From Dipteris shenzhenensis (lineage: Eukaryota > Polypodiophyta > Polypodiopsida > Gleicheniales): a stretch of 64,000 nt of DNA. The notes beneath the pieces were generated by a model that worked only from the letters and a program-made list of their open reading frames with translations, was not told the DNA's origin and made no database searches. Numbering within the stretch: the first letter of the stretch is position 1; each line of letters opens with the position of its first letter. Positions 34,901-46,144 of this stretch are shown here, piece after piece. Location: the NCBI GenBank assembly GCA_047967505.1, contig CM106539.1; one strand, given 5' to 3'. Position numbers and translations under genes: made by a program.

Positions 34901-36504
34901 TGATAAAATGTTAAAGTATGATGATGTAATTTTCATAAATTTTGGCAATTGCAAGTTTAGGATGGAGATTTTGCTTGGTTTGATGAAGCTTTGGACCAGT
35001 TTTGATGGAACAACAACCCATTTTGTAGTGAATTTGGATGATTAGGTTGAGTGGGATGAAAGGTCATCCAAGATCTTTATGTGATCAAAGTGAATATTAA
35101 GGATGAGATAATCCTTACTTTCAAAGAATCCTATTACATCTTGGAGTACTTTTGTCAATAGATATGCAAAAAAGAACTTATCTTAGATACTTCTCTTTGT
35201 GAACAAGCTCAATACAATCAAGAGAGGCTCCTACAATTTGTCCCAAAATAATTGATCAGTCTCAAAGACCTCATAGATCAACTTGAAGCTATTGATCACA
35301 AGTTGGAGAATACAAGACTTGTTTAGATTGCTTGAAATGGCTTGGGTAACAATGTAAAATAGTTTGTCTTAAATTGCGTATCTAGATTGCCTTACAAGGC
35401 TTGGTCAAGGACTTTGAATAGTTTGTCATTGTAGTAGTGACATAAGAAAATTCCCCTAATTTTGAGATTATGGTCGATCTATTAATGCAAGAATAACTTT
35501 GTCAGGGTGACTCATTTGATGAAAAAGCTCATGAAGAACCTTTTTAAGCAAGAGGGCTTGGTTTCCACCATATAGGAGTACATCAACCCCATTCCTTCAC
35601 TGGAAGAGGTTCTTTAGGAAGGTACACTACTCGTATGCATACAAGTAGAGGTCAATCCTCTTCACAAAAAAGAAAACAATTTGGAAATAAAAATTTTAGC
35701 CAACAAAATAGGCAACAATTGTGGTCTAATGTTTGGAACCATAGAGTTAAAGGCAATACCAATAGATGCAGATAGCTTTCTAGAAACTTCAACAAAATGA
35801 ATGTCAATAGAAACACAAATAAAAGTGCTAGAAATGGCAATTATGGAGTTCTTGGAGATTGGGAGTTAGAATGTTCCAAGGAGCAAAGAGATCAATCTTA
35901 CTGAAGAGATCAGTCCCAAAATAGTTGTTCTAGACAAGTTGTGCATTATGCATTACATGAAGGTCGGAGTGGCTCAAATTGCCATGGGATGTTTCTCTTC
36001 ATCCAAGGAGATTTTGCAAGAGATCAATGACCAGCCTTAGTGTTTGGTTGACATTGGAGATATATGTTACATGACATCTCAAGGAGAGTGGTTTCCTCAC
36101 CTCCAATCAAGTAAAGTATCAAAAAATATATTCTTATTGCTAATGGAAATTCTTGCAAGGTTCAATCGATAGGTTCTATTCCCATGCAAACTGAAAAGTC
36201 ATGAACAATGTTCGAAATGCTTAAGATCTCACCTAAAACTTGCTCTCAGTTGGATAGATGGTGGACAATGACTATGATGTCTTGCTCCTGGAATTAGGCA
36301 AACAATTCAACTTAGTGAAATGTTCATATAGTCAACGTCTTATGGCATGAGATTTGGGCATTCAAATTATAATAGTATTGTGTAGGCACTACAATAGCTT
36401 CTTTGAAAAATCAATGTCGAATTTTCAAGTCATGCTTAGGGCAAGCCACATCGACTTCCTTTCTAGCTTTAGAATCATAGATATAGATGACCCTCAATTA
36501 ATGT

Positions 36505-36612
36505 GTGTGTGTGTGGGTGGGTGCGTGCATGCGCCTACGCGTGCGCATGTGTGTGTGTGTGTGTGCATGCATGTACACATGTGTGTGTGTGTGTGCATGT
36601 GTGTGCATGTAC
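36505..36612. repeat. (GT)n-rich imperfect microsatellite
   Basis: Interrupted GT/GC/AT dinucleotides within the decayed copia. Confidence 0.9.
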
Positions 36613-37235
36613 ATAGCTATTTAATGCTCCAACTTTCCAAGGTAACTCTCCATTAAGCCATTCTATAGCTACACTATATCCTGAATATTGTAAGTTGCGT
36701 ATTTCTGGGGGATAATAATAATCCACATTCTTATCCTAAATGGTGTGGTAAATCCATTTAGGTTTCTCAAAATTATCTCATTCTCTTATGGTCCCTCTTC
36801 TTAATCACTAAAATATGTAATAATTGAGAATATGTCAGCTAATCCTGACCTTACCAAGGAGGCCATATATATATAGCATACTTAATGGGCTAAAACATGA
36901 TCTATAATATTACCACTTATGCTAATAATATAGGGCAATAAGTCCATCAACATGATAGAGAAAGGGTATTGTCCTTACCCATTCTAAAATCAAGTGTCCT
37001 AATTCCATATACCTCCAAGTTATGGTGCAAGAAATACAAACATTTATCATGGTAAGGGGAGGTTTATCATCATTATTCACTTTGCAAGGTTCCATATCAA
37101 GATTTCGGTCGTCAGAACACATGCACATATTTTTCTAGATCCCTCCTATATCATACGTAAAAGGGGAGGGTTACATATAATCAAGCTTCCCCATCCTGCT
37201 ATAATTCAAGACAAGTGCATGCGTGTGTGCATGCA

Positions 37236-37238
<3 letters not shown>

Positions 37239-37305
<67 letters not shown>
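37239..37305. repeat. (GT)n microsatellite
   Basis: About 66 bases of uninterrupted GT. Confidence 0.97.
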
Positions 37306-37307
<2 letters not shown>

Positions 37308-40034
37308 AGTCCTAGAAAAGTATCTACTACAATACTACTAGACCAATTTGCAATATTTTGGTCAACCAAACACAATCATATACCATTGCCCTTTTTAAAT
37401 CACAAGTGGGAGTTATCCACTATTGTTTAACCTCTTCAGGTAGAGTATCAAAGTGATTGTCAACTCAAATATTTTCATTCATATTACTAAAGTATACAAA
37501 ATGCAAAAGAGTTACTACTAGTCTTCAATACGTAGTTCATTTCTATTTTACACAGGATGGAGATAATCCGACATAGAGTAGTATTGGAAAATGCCAATGT
37601 TGTAGCATGAGTCCATCAAATGACACCAAAGATCCAATAATGAAAATACAATTATCCATAAACGTTTAATATAAGCCCGTAAGTCTAAGAGCCCAAAGAT
37701 CCTTACTAACTGCTACAAGCCCAAGGATTCAAGCTATTTAAAAATTATTGAGATCCCCCAAAAAACTAGTGAGACCTGCCTTGAAAAATCTACGTGCTTG
37801 TCAGTCCTCAAGGAAAAGACATATATTCATGAAGTCCTAATAAAATTCCAAAGGAGATCCCTTAAGGTAATGTGCAGTAATATCATGTCTAACTAACTAA
37901 GGTTAGTGAAACCCTAGTTGCAACTCCTCTTAAAAGAAGATTCCCCAAGTTAGAGAGATCTCCTAAGAATTCCAAAAATATAGAAAGAGCTCAAATTAAT
38001 GCCCATATAGTCCTCTTGCCAAGATCAAGTGTAAGAGATCAATCCTCTTTCCAAGAATAAGGAAAAAATAAAGACATAAATTCTATACCATGAAAATAAA
38101 ATTTTAACTATATATCGGGACAAGCCATCGTGAGAAGTCATCATGGCAAGGGCTTCTATTATCCTAAAAATAACAATCAGTATCCGCATTTCGAGGGTCT
38201 CTTTCCATAACAAAAGATCAAATTTTATATAATCTCTACTACATTTTGCTCTATTATTCCGCATTAATCCGAGGGTGGCCAGGTGTTATATAGTTACAAA
38301 ATTCCCCTGTGAACCATCAATCATCCAAAAACAAGTCAATATGCCAACCTTCCATCCTCTCTATTTCTTATCCAAAATTTAAATCTTGAAATAGAGTGCA
38401 TCATATATAATTTTCTGATGCCTTGTTGTCAAAGTAGTATATATCCATATGCACTTAAATCTATTCTCATCTTGGCAAGCAATATGTCTGTCTCACACCT
38501 AGTGAGACAGTTTTATTTGTTGTTAGTGTTTCCAATACTCCATGCTTATGGGCATCTATGGTTAGATACATGGAAACTGCAAGGGGACAAAATATCATTC
38601 TAACTCGATTTGAAACCTGGTGAAAATTCAATAATGTCAATCAGGGTCATCAAGGTATTGGTAATCTCAAAGAACCCAAGGCACCTCTAGGTATATCAAT
38701 ACCTCATATCATGGAATACAAGCAGGATAAACCCAATCCCCTCTCACTATAAAAAATGTCACAAGAGGCCTATAGGGGCCTATGCTATTAAGTCGATAAG
38801 CATAAATGCATAAATGCCACCAAGGCTTCCTAGGGGAATGAGTATGCACACCCAAGAATCCCAAGGGCTCCCAAGGGGAGGATCGGGTCGATGCACGCAT
38901 GTGTATGTGTGTGTGTATGTGCATGCATGCATGGGCATGTGTGCACATGTACATACGCTTGCATGTGCGCATGCTCATATGTGTACGTGTTACCAGCCTA
39001 GCAGAATGATGTGCATGAGAGGAAAAATAGAGCAATTCCTTAAACACCTTGGTGTATAGTGATGGAAGAGAAGCATCTCCCACACAACCATTGGGCTAAA
39101 GCATCAAAACTATAGTGTATCTCATAATAACAAGTCTCATATTGCTATATAGAGAATCACATTGAGGTGTTAATAGGTAAAAGGCCTCAGATTTCTCATC
39201 TCAAAATATATTCGTGGAGACAAAAGCTAGATAAAAAGTTTTAAAAGTCTATTCTCATCGAATACAATCATGAGAGCAAAGCATATAGGCTATGGGATCC
39301 TAGTACAATGAATTTGTTCTTTCTAGAGATGTAACTACTGATGAAAATAGTGGCTATTATGATCAAGTGTGCACTTCAATGATGACTGAATAATCTTCCC
39401 TGATTGCATCATCCCCTAAAAAAGGAAAGGCTACTATGTAGACATTTGTTTTGACACAAAATTTGTAGAGATCTCTTTTGCATACATTGGATGACCATCT
39501 CAAGAAACAAATGTCCTTGATAGGTGGATTCATAGCACTATTTATGCTTGTATGGCAAAGGTCATGAGATCCATCTTTTCAAGAAGTTGTAAAACAACCC
39601 TAATTTTAGGCAACCATGGATGGTATATACTAGGAAATCATGAGAATCACATAGAAACTTGAGAATTTGCCTCCAAGAAAATGGAAAATAGATTGTTAAT
39701 TGGTTTACAAAGTTAATCCTTCTACAAAAATTTAGCATACCAAGTACTAGGCTAGAGCTATACCAAAGGGGGTCTCTCAAGAGTACATAATAGTTCATGA
39801 GGAGACTTTTGCTCCTATAGCCAGGATGAGAATAGTGAACACTTTATTGCCATAGCAACCCACTTTCAACTATCCATCTATCAAATGGATGTAAAAAATT
39901 CCTTTTTAAATGGGTATTTGAATTAAGTAATTTATATGGATTGGCGTAGTGTCAACAAAGTTTCAATGAAGATTGGTGAAATCTCTCTATGGTTTGAAGT
40001 GTGAAATAGCTGATTGCCTAGTCTAACTCTCCAT

Positions 40035-40333
40035 GAGCATAAAGATCATAGAGGATCAAACCATGTGCAGAAACCCATGAGGGGAGAGACACAAAGTAGG
40101 AAACATTCAATATATTCCAATATGTCCTTATCAACAACAATACAATAGAGGCTTCTTATATAGAGAGAGCCTTTAGAATAGTTAACCCATGTGGGATCCT
40201 ATGATCCACATCTCTCTACTAGTAGCCCTTGCTCCACATCATCTTCTCATGTCATCCACATCCTTGTGTGGCTACTTTAATTCATACAACACCATACCTT
40301 AGCTCATACCTTTAACTCTAGCTATGTGCACAT
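40035..40333 (-). repeat. LTR of small copia element (3' LTR on minus strand)
   Basis: About 300 bp starting gagcataaagatcat and ending tatgtgcacat. It is repeated in the same orientation at 42495-42769 with substitutions and small gaps. It brackets a minus-strand copia gag. Confidence 0.8.
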
Positions 40334-40605
40334 CACACCATAACTCTTAAGAACTCCCCTTGGTCCCATGTTACATTGGCTACTACAAGGTGGTCAAATG
40401 TGAGTAAAAGTTCATCACCTCCCTTGAGTGCATACTTGCTACTTAAGGTGGTCAAGTGTGGTATTACAAAATCATCAATACATCCCTTAAGTGCTTACAT
40501 ATCTACTCTCAAGTGGTCAAGTTTGATACCTGTAGAACAAGGTATACTCATTTGGTGACCTTTTCAAAACATGGGCTAAAGGTGGCAAGGTTTGCTTCTT
40601 AATAC

Positions 40606-41340
40606 TTAATTTTTTTTGCACATTTCTTGATTGAAGACTTTGCATAGTTGCTTCAATTTGCAGCCTTCTTCTTTGTGTCCCATCTTCTTGCAATGGTTAC
40701 ACTTCGTCTTGTTCTTGAATCTGCAATCATTTTGATAATGACCCATCCTTCCACAATGGTAACACTTCTTTGTTGCTTTGCTAAACAATGATTGCTCTTC
40801 ATGGTTGTTGCTATGTGTTGATGTAGATGCTGCTGTCGATGCCTTGAACTCTCTTTCTTTCTCAAGAAGAGATGACACACATTCCTCAAATTTTTGATCT
40901 CGAAGATTCTTCATGGTTGTTGTCAATGCATTATACTCTTTAGGCATGCTTTTGAGGAGGATTGCAATTGCATCCTTTTCTCCTAATTTTTCATTTATGC
41001 CTTCCAACTAGGTGATGGTGCTTTTGATCTTGTTGATAAATTGTGCGATGGATTCATGGAAGCTCATGTGCAAACCATAGAATTCAATCTTAATGTGAAT
41101 TTCTTGGTTCTTTGCTTTTGCTCCAAACACCGTGTTCAACTCATCCCATGCATCATTCCCATGATCCTTAGAGTCTATATAATGAATTATATTCCCATGA
41201 TCCTTAGAGTATATATGATGAATTATATTTGGACCCAAGTGCAAGCCAATGAGTGATAGTGCTACTTCATCTTTTTCTTTCCAGGTTTCATTCTATGCAC
41301 TAGATATGTATTCTTTTACAATTTCCAAATCTTGTGGTGC
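40606..41340 (-). pseudogene. Ty1/copia gag with two CCHC zinc knuckles
   Basis: The minus-strand frame reads WKEKDEVALSLIGLHLGPN, DAWDELNTVFGAKAKNQEIH, INEKLGEKDAIAILLKSMPK, a Lys/Glu-rich segment, then CYHCGRMGHYQNDC and CNHCKKMGHKEEGC. Copia gag proteins normally have one knuckle; two are seen here. A TAG between KSTIT and LEGIN (about 41008) splits an otherwise open frame, at a position suiting Gln. A 36-bp tandem duplication repeats IIHYIDSKDHGN. No protease, integrase or RT lies between the LTRs, so the element depends on others or is deleted. Confidence 0.9.
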
Positions 41341-42494
41341 ATTTATAGATACTTCATCTATGTGGACCAGGCTAGGAACCTTTCCCTAGTTAATTTTCAA
41401 TGGTTGGGGTGCATAATGCCATTGCAAAAGGTCTTACCAATTTAAATACTTTCAATATTGGAAGCATCTAATTGCTTAAAATAATTTTGATGCTATGAGT
41501 GCATAGATCTCAAAAATTTTTGATCAAGAAGAGGATCTAATTGATGATATGGCAATAGGAGGTCACATGCAGCTTACAAACTTGCTTAGCAAGGGTTTGT
41601 TATGCTAATTGTGTAGCATGCTAATTGGATGATGACATGGCACTGCAAGTAAAAATTGCTCATGCCAGATAACTACTGACCATTTGATCAAACTAACCAC
41701 AGTCAAATCTAACCAACCTATCTACCATGTGGCATTTCTATGTTGTCGAAGGTGGGATTGTAATCCTGAGATCTACAAGATGAAAATTTGTGAGTTGTGA
41801 AGCTTGAGGATGAAGCAATGGAGACAAAGAGCCACTATTGTGTCTGGACTCACTTGCATTTGAGTAACACTGGTCAGTTGATTGTAGATGGATGATGTGT
41901 GTTGCATCTGTGCACTCAAACATCATTGCATAAGGCATTGAGTCGTGTCTCATTGGCTTGGAGACTCTACCAACTCATGACACATTTGAGAACAAGGTTG
42001 GTTGAGTATTTCCATAGATTCCATCCCACCAAGTTTGTGTTGACTGCATCTTAAGTGTTGTGGCTATTGGTGTGTTGCTATAGGTGTTCTCCTAGCTTTA
42101 GTCGCTTTTGCTAGTGATTTTGTTTATTGAAGCTATGCTTTCTGGCATTCTACATGGTTGTTGTTGCGGTCTTGTGTCGAGTTGCTTGAGTTGTTTGATC
42201 ATGACCTTGCTCTAAGCATTGAAGCTTCAACTTCCAATATGATCTTTCATATCTTCGAATTTGAGTTGTAGTTTCTTAAGAGAAGAAAGTATAGACTAGA
42301 AAAGATACACCTCTCTGTCTCTCTTAGCAGTAATCTTTTGGAGAAGGAATCAAAGAATCCTCACAAAGAACTCTCATTTTCTCTATACACAAAGCATGAT
42401 AAAGCAAACAAACTAAAGAAAATCTAGTATTAGCTTAACCTAATCTAATACCATGTGAATTGTAGATCATGCTAAGCCTACACCAACACTCAAC
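41341..42494. other. Leader region of the small copia element
   Basis: Between gag and the upstream LTR; no coding frame. It probably holds the untranslated leader, as expected for a minus-strand element whose 5' LTR is at 42495-42769. Confidence 0.4.
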
Positions 42495-42769
42495 GAGCAT
42501 AAAGATCATGAAGGATCAAACCATGATGAGAGAGACACAAAGTAGGAAACAGTCAATGTATTGCAAGATGTCCTTATCAACAATACACTAGAGGCTTCTT
42601 ATGAGCCTTTAGAATAGTCAACCCATGTGGGATCCTATGATCTGCATCTCTCCTAGTGGTAGCCTGTGCTCCACATCATCTTCTCATGTAGTCCACTCCT
42701 TGGGTGGCTACTTTAATTCATACAGCACCATACTTTAGCTCATAGCTTTGCCTCTAATTATGTGCACAT
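42495..42769 (-). repeat. LTR of small copia element (5' LTR on minus strand)
   Basis: Partner of 40035-40333. Differences between the copies include a missing tatagagaga segment and several substitutions, so the insertion is not recent. Confidence 0.8.
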
Positions 42770-44880
42770 GGCCCTCAACGTGAAGTAGGCTCCTAGGTAT
42801 GGAATGCCAAACATTGATACATTTTTATATAGCATGCTTTTCACACATCCTTCTCTCTACATCCTTTAAATTGGATGGTTATTGTGGTAATTATCATTTA
42901 ACTAGATGATTTAACAAGTTTATAGGTCCTTGTGGGGATAGTCATTTGCTGATGTTAAAGCTAAGTTAGCATCAAAACTTTCAATGTGAGATTTGGGTTA
43001 CTTGCATCAATGTCCTTGAATAAACACCTAGAGGCCTACTTTTTAGATTATGATAACCTATACCAAGTATGAAAAATAGCTATTGCATCAATTTTAGATC
43101 ATGGATGCCAAACCATGTGATACTCTAATGGAAAGCAACTTAAAGCTGTCAAAGTATGTTGATCGTTTGGATATAGATCCTTAGCTGTTGGCCACATGCA
43201 TGCATGTAGGTGAACACGCAGTGCCTTTTCACATTCACCATGGTTTTAGCTTCTCTCTTGTTTAATCCTTAATCCCTTCCACCCTCTTTCTCTTTCTCAT
43301 TCATCCTAAAAAATCTTTGATAGTACCGCAATCTCATTCATCCTATAGAATATTGTCACCTTTATGTGAAACTCTCTTTGTAGCTTATGTGAAACTCTTT
43401 CATTCACAACATGTTTTAAAACTTAAATTGGCCCTTGTATTCTGGCTCCTCTCCTTTCTACGTTTCACTTCCACCTTCTCCCCTTTTCCATGTCACTTGA
43501 CATGCCTCCATCGTGCTCACCGCCGTTTAAAATGTGCTTCCTCTCCATCTTCTTATCAAAATATCACTCTACATTTATGCAAGTTTCTACCTAACCATTT
43601 CTCCATCCAAACTTCCTCTTCTACATAGCTACCATCATACAAAAACTACAAGATTGAGCCAATGTACAAAAACTACAAGATCAATAGTTTCTTGCATTTC
43701 CTTCCTTTTCTTAACATTTTTGCAACTCACAGCTTCCTTGACTATTCACTTCTTCCACCATCCATTCTGTTGGACTACTAGTGCATCTTCTTTTCTACCT
43801 TCTTGGACTGAGCCATCCATTTCACTTGCCAAATTCTTCTTACCTTGCCACAAAGCAACAAAGTGTCTACCTTGCTAAACTACCTCATCTTGACTTCTAC
43901 TACTCTACTTTACTGCCATATGGACTAACAAATTTCTTGCATCTCCTTCCTTTTCTTAATGTTTTTGCAACTCATAGCTCCCTTGTCTATTCACTCCACC
44001 CACCATTCACTCCATTGGACAATTGGTGCACCTTACTTCCATTCACTTCACCTAGCTTCTTCTTACCTTGCCACAAAGCAACACAATGCCTACCTTGCTA
44101 GACTACCTCATCTTGTCATCCTTTACTCTACTTTGATGCCATGTGCAACCTTTTGATATTTTTTCTCATAGACTTATGTGCATACTATCAGTTGATTGCT
44201 ATGACTCAAGTCCTCTCACATTTCTTTCTCTTTGACTTTCTCCTTTCTACCATGAAGACGTTTGTATAGACTTCACATCCTATCAATTGATTTTGTCACC
44301 GTTTACATCAACCTATGCTCCCTTTACTCTTACTCTTCAAGTTTACATCCCTTCACACTCTTACTATTCAACTTTACATCCTTCACACTTTTACTCTTCA
44401 AGTTTACATCCCTTCACTGTTACACTCTTAATCTTCAAGTTTACATCCCATCACCTTTACACTCTTAATCCTCAACTTTGCATCCCTTCTATCTTATGAT
44501 TAATACTCTCCCTTGCACTTATGCATAATGTAAATATTTTTATAAAATTTGTCCTTCCCTGTGAATGTTTACAATTCTTTTCTATGAAATAGCTAATGCC
44601 TATAAAAGTCTATACTCCTAAAAGATAACACCACTCTAAAAGTCTATACTCCTAAAAGATAACACCACTCTAGTACAGCAAGAGTCCTTTGAGTATATCT
44701 TTATAAAATCCCATATTTTATGACAATGTTTTCCATGTATACCCTTTCTTTCTAATGAATTATTACTTCTTCCAAATTTAAACTTGATGTACATGATGGA
44801 CTCATATTTTCTTACATTTAAGCTTCTGAATGCTTGTGGTCTTGATTTATTTTTTATTGTGATCCTAATAACAAGGGATG
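42770..44880. other. No gene seen; pyrimidine-rich repeats
   Basis: Sequence from 43.2 to 44.5 kb is rich in C and T. Diverged repeats include cttaccttgccacaaagcaa (43.84 and 44.06 kb) and ttcaagtttacatcccttca (44.33-44.45 kb), plus a 35-bp tandem pair at about 44602-44672 (aaaagtctatactcctaaaa). Leu/Ser/His-rich open frames follow from the composition. Confidence 0.55.
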
Positions 44881-44884
44881 GGTG

Positions 44885-45550
44885 TGGAGTCTCCGATAGT
44901 GACTCATGTGTTGTGGGGATCTTGAGAAATGCCATCGAAGCCTCTAATCTTGAACAACCCCTTGTGGGAGCTCCATATGCACAAACAACCCGCTTGTGTC
45001 ACCCAAGCATCTACCAAATTTTGTGCAAGTGATTCCATGATAAAAAGGGAAGAGAGGGAAGCGGGGGAAAGAAGGGAGAAGAGAGCATGAGGGAGGGGGA
45101 TGGGAGCAAAAACGAGTGGCAATCACAAGACAACTGACAAGGAAGAACAAGGAAATTCAATGCAAGAGAATGAGAGAAAAGAGAGCTTCTATTCCATTCC
45201 TTAAAAGTACACAATACAAACAAAAGTCAAACATTTGGGCTTTTAAACAAGTGACCTTTTGAAGGGAGGGCTAAGCCTATTCCTTGTACCACTCTCTCTC
45301 TCTTGTTACAACCACTTGAGCCCATCTGGAGCCAAGGCATATACTAACTCTCTCAACCCTCCTTGTCTCCAAATGACTCTTCTGTTATCCATAATTGGGA
45401 TCCAAATGGCTCTTGTGTTATCCTGGCCAAGTTGGGAAATCCCAATGATTTCTTTGAAACAGAGCCATTTGTGGATCTAGTCTATCCAAACCCATAGGGT
45501 TTGGATAGACTAGATCCATTAGCATGCTCAATGACTATTTACATGCCCCC
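44885..45550. repeat. Dispersed repeat shared with 62.07-62.37 kb
   Basis: Blocks such as gtgactcatgtgttgtgggg, a purine-rich gaagggagaagagag stretch and atgcccccttcctg appear in the same order at 62070-62370, where they follow gypsy pol debris. They are probably parts of a Ty3/gypsy LTR or untranslated region. Confidence 0.5.
45473..45517. repeat. Perfect 21-bp inverted repeat
   Basis: ggatctagtctatccaaacc plus c is followed after the three bases ata by its exact reverse complement. It could be a terminator-like hairpin, a small foldback element or a recent template-switch product. No adjacent gene explains it. Confidence 0.9.
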
Positions 45551-46140
45551 CTTCCTGTTCACAATCCATCTGTGGATTGTGTCTGGTGCTTAATGTCAGA
45601 CTTGAGGCATTGTTCATGATGTAGTAGCGGTCAAACGTCCTATGGGAGATGCAACAAAAGGGATGGAGAGGTTTCCAAAAATGTGTCTCAAACATATCTT
45701 CAAATGTTTGTATGTGATGCCCATGAAGATTTTGGACACGTGGAGCTGCATGACCTAAGGGAATCAAGAGCCTTGTTTAGATTAAAGACGATGGATGATG
45801 TTTTCCTGTTAGTTTCATTAAGAAGTGAAACTTTTATATTGATGTCGAAAGTTTGTATGTCCTAATAAAAATAAAGGTTTAAAACATTCGCCACAATTTG
45901 AAACTTTTATATTAAAAATTTTATAGTTTCATCAAGATTTACAAGTTTTTCTTCAAATTTCAAAAGAAAAGATATAAATGTGTAATATCTTCTATCAACA
46001 TTATGAAACTAAAAAAATTAGCCCAATAAACTTTCGCCAAGATTTTATATTAATATATAAGAATAGCTTCGATAAAAACATCCCTGTTGAAGACGATCTC
46101 CGCTCATCGTAGTCGCTGGTGGTGCTCTTCCATTGGTAAA
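45520..46140. other. No gene seen
   Basis: AT-rich, no coding frame of interest. Confidence 0.5.
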
Positions 46141-46144
46141 TCTA

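Larger units (their letters stand above)
34900..40015 (+). pseudogene. Highly decayed Ty1/copia polyprotein
   Basis: The clearest part is the reverse transcriptase start at 39790-40010: EETFAPIARMRIVNTLL, then in a shifted frame YQMDVKNSFLNGYLN, IYMDW and SLYGLK. These are copia hallmarks, including the first catalytic Asp in QMDVK. Upstream, near 36040-36200, fragments (ICYMTSQGEWF; ILIANGNSCKVQSIGS) recall the copia protease region, and gag-like pieces may lie near 35.0-35.6 kb. Frames break every few dozen codons. Microsatellites interrupt it at about 36.5, 37.24 and 38.9 kb. It ends where an LTR begins. Confidence 0.6.

Noticed and set aside
43317-44499. Leu/Ser/His-rich open frames
   Set aside because: Pyrimidine-rich repeats give overlapping frames with no family signature.
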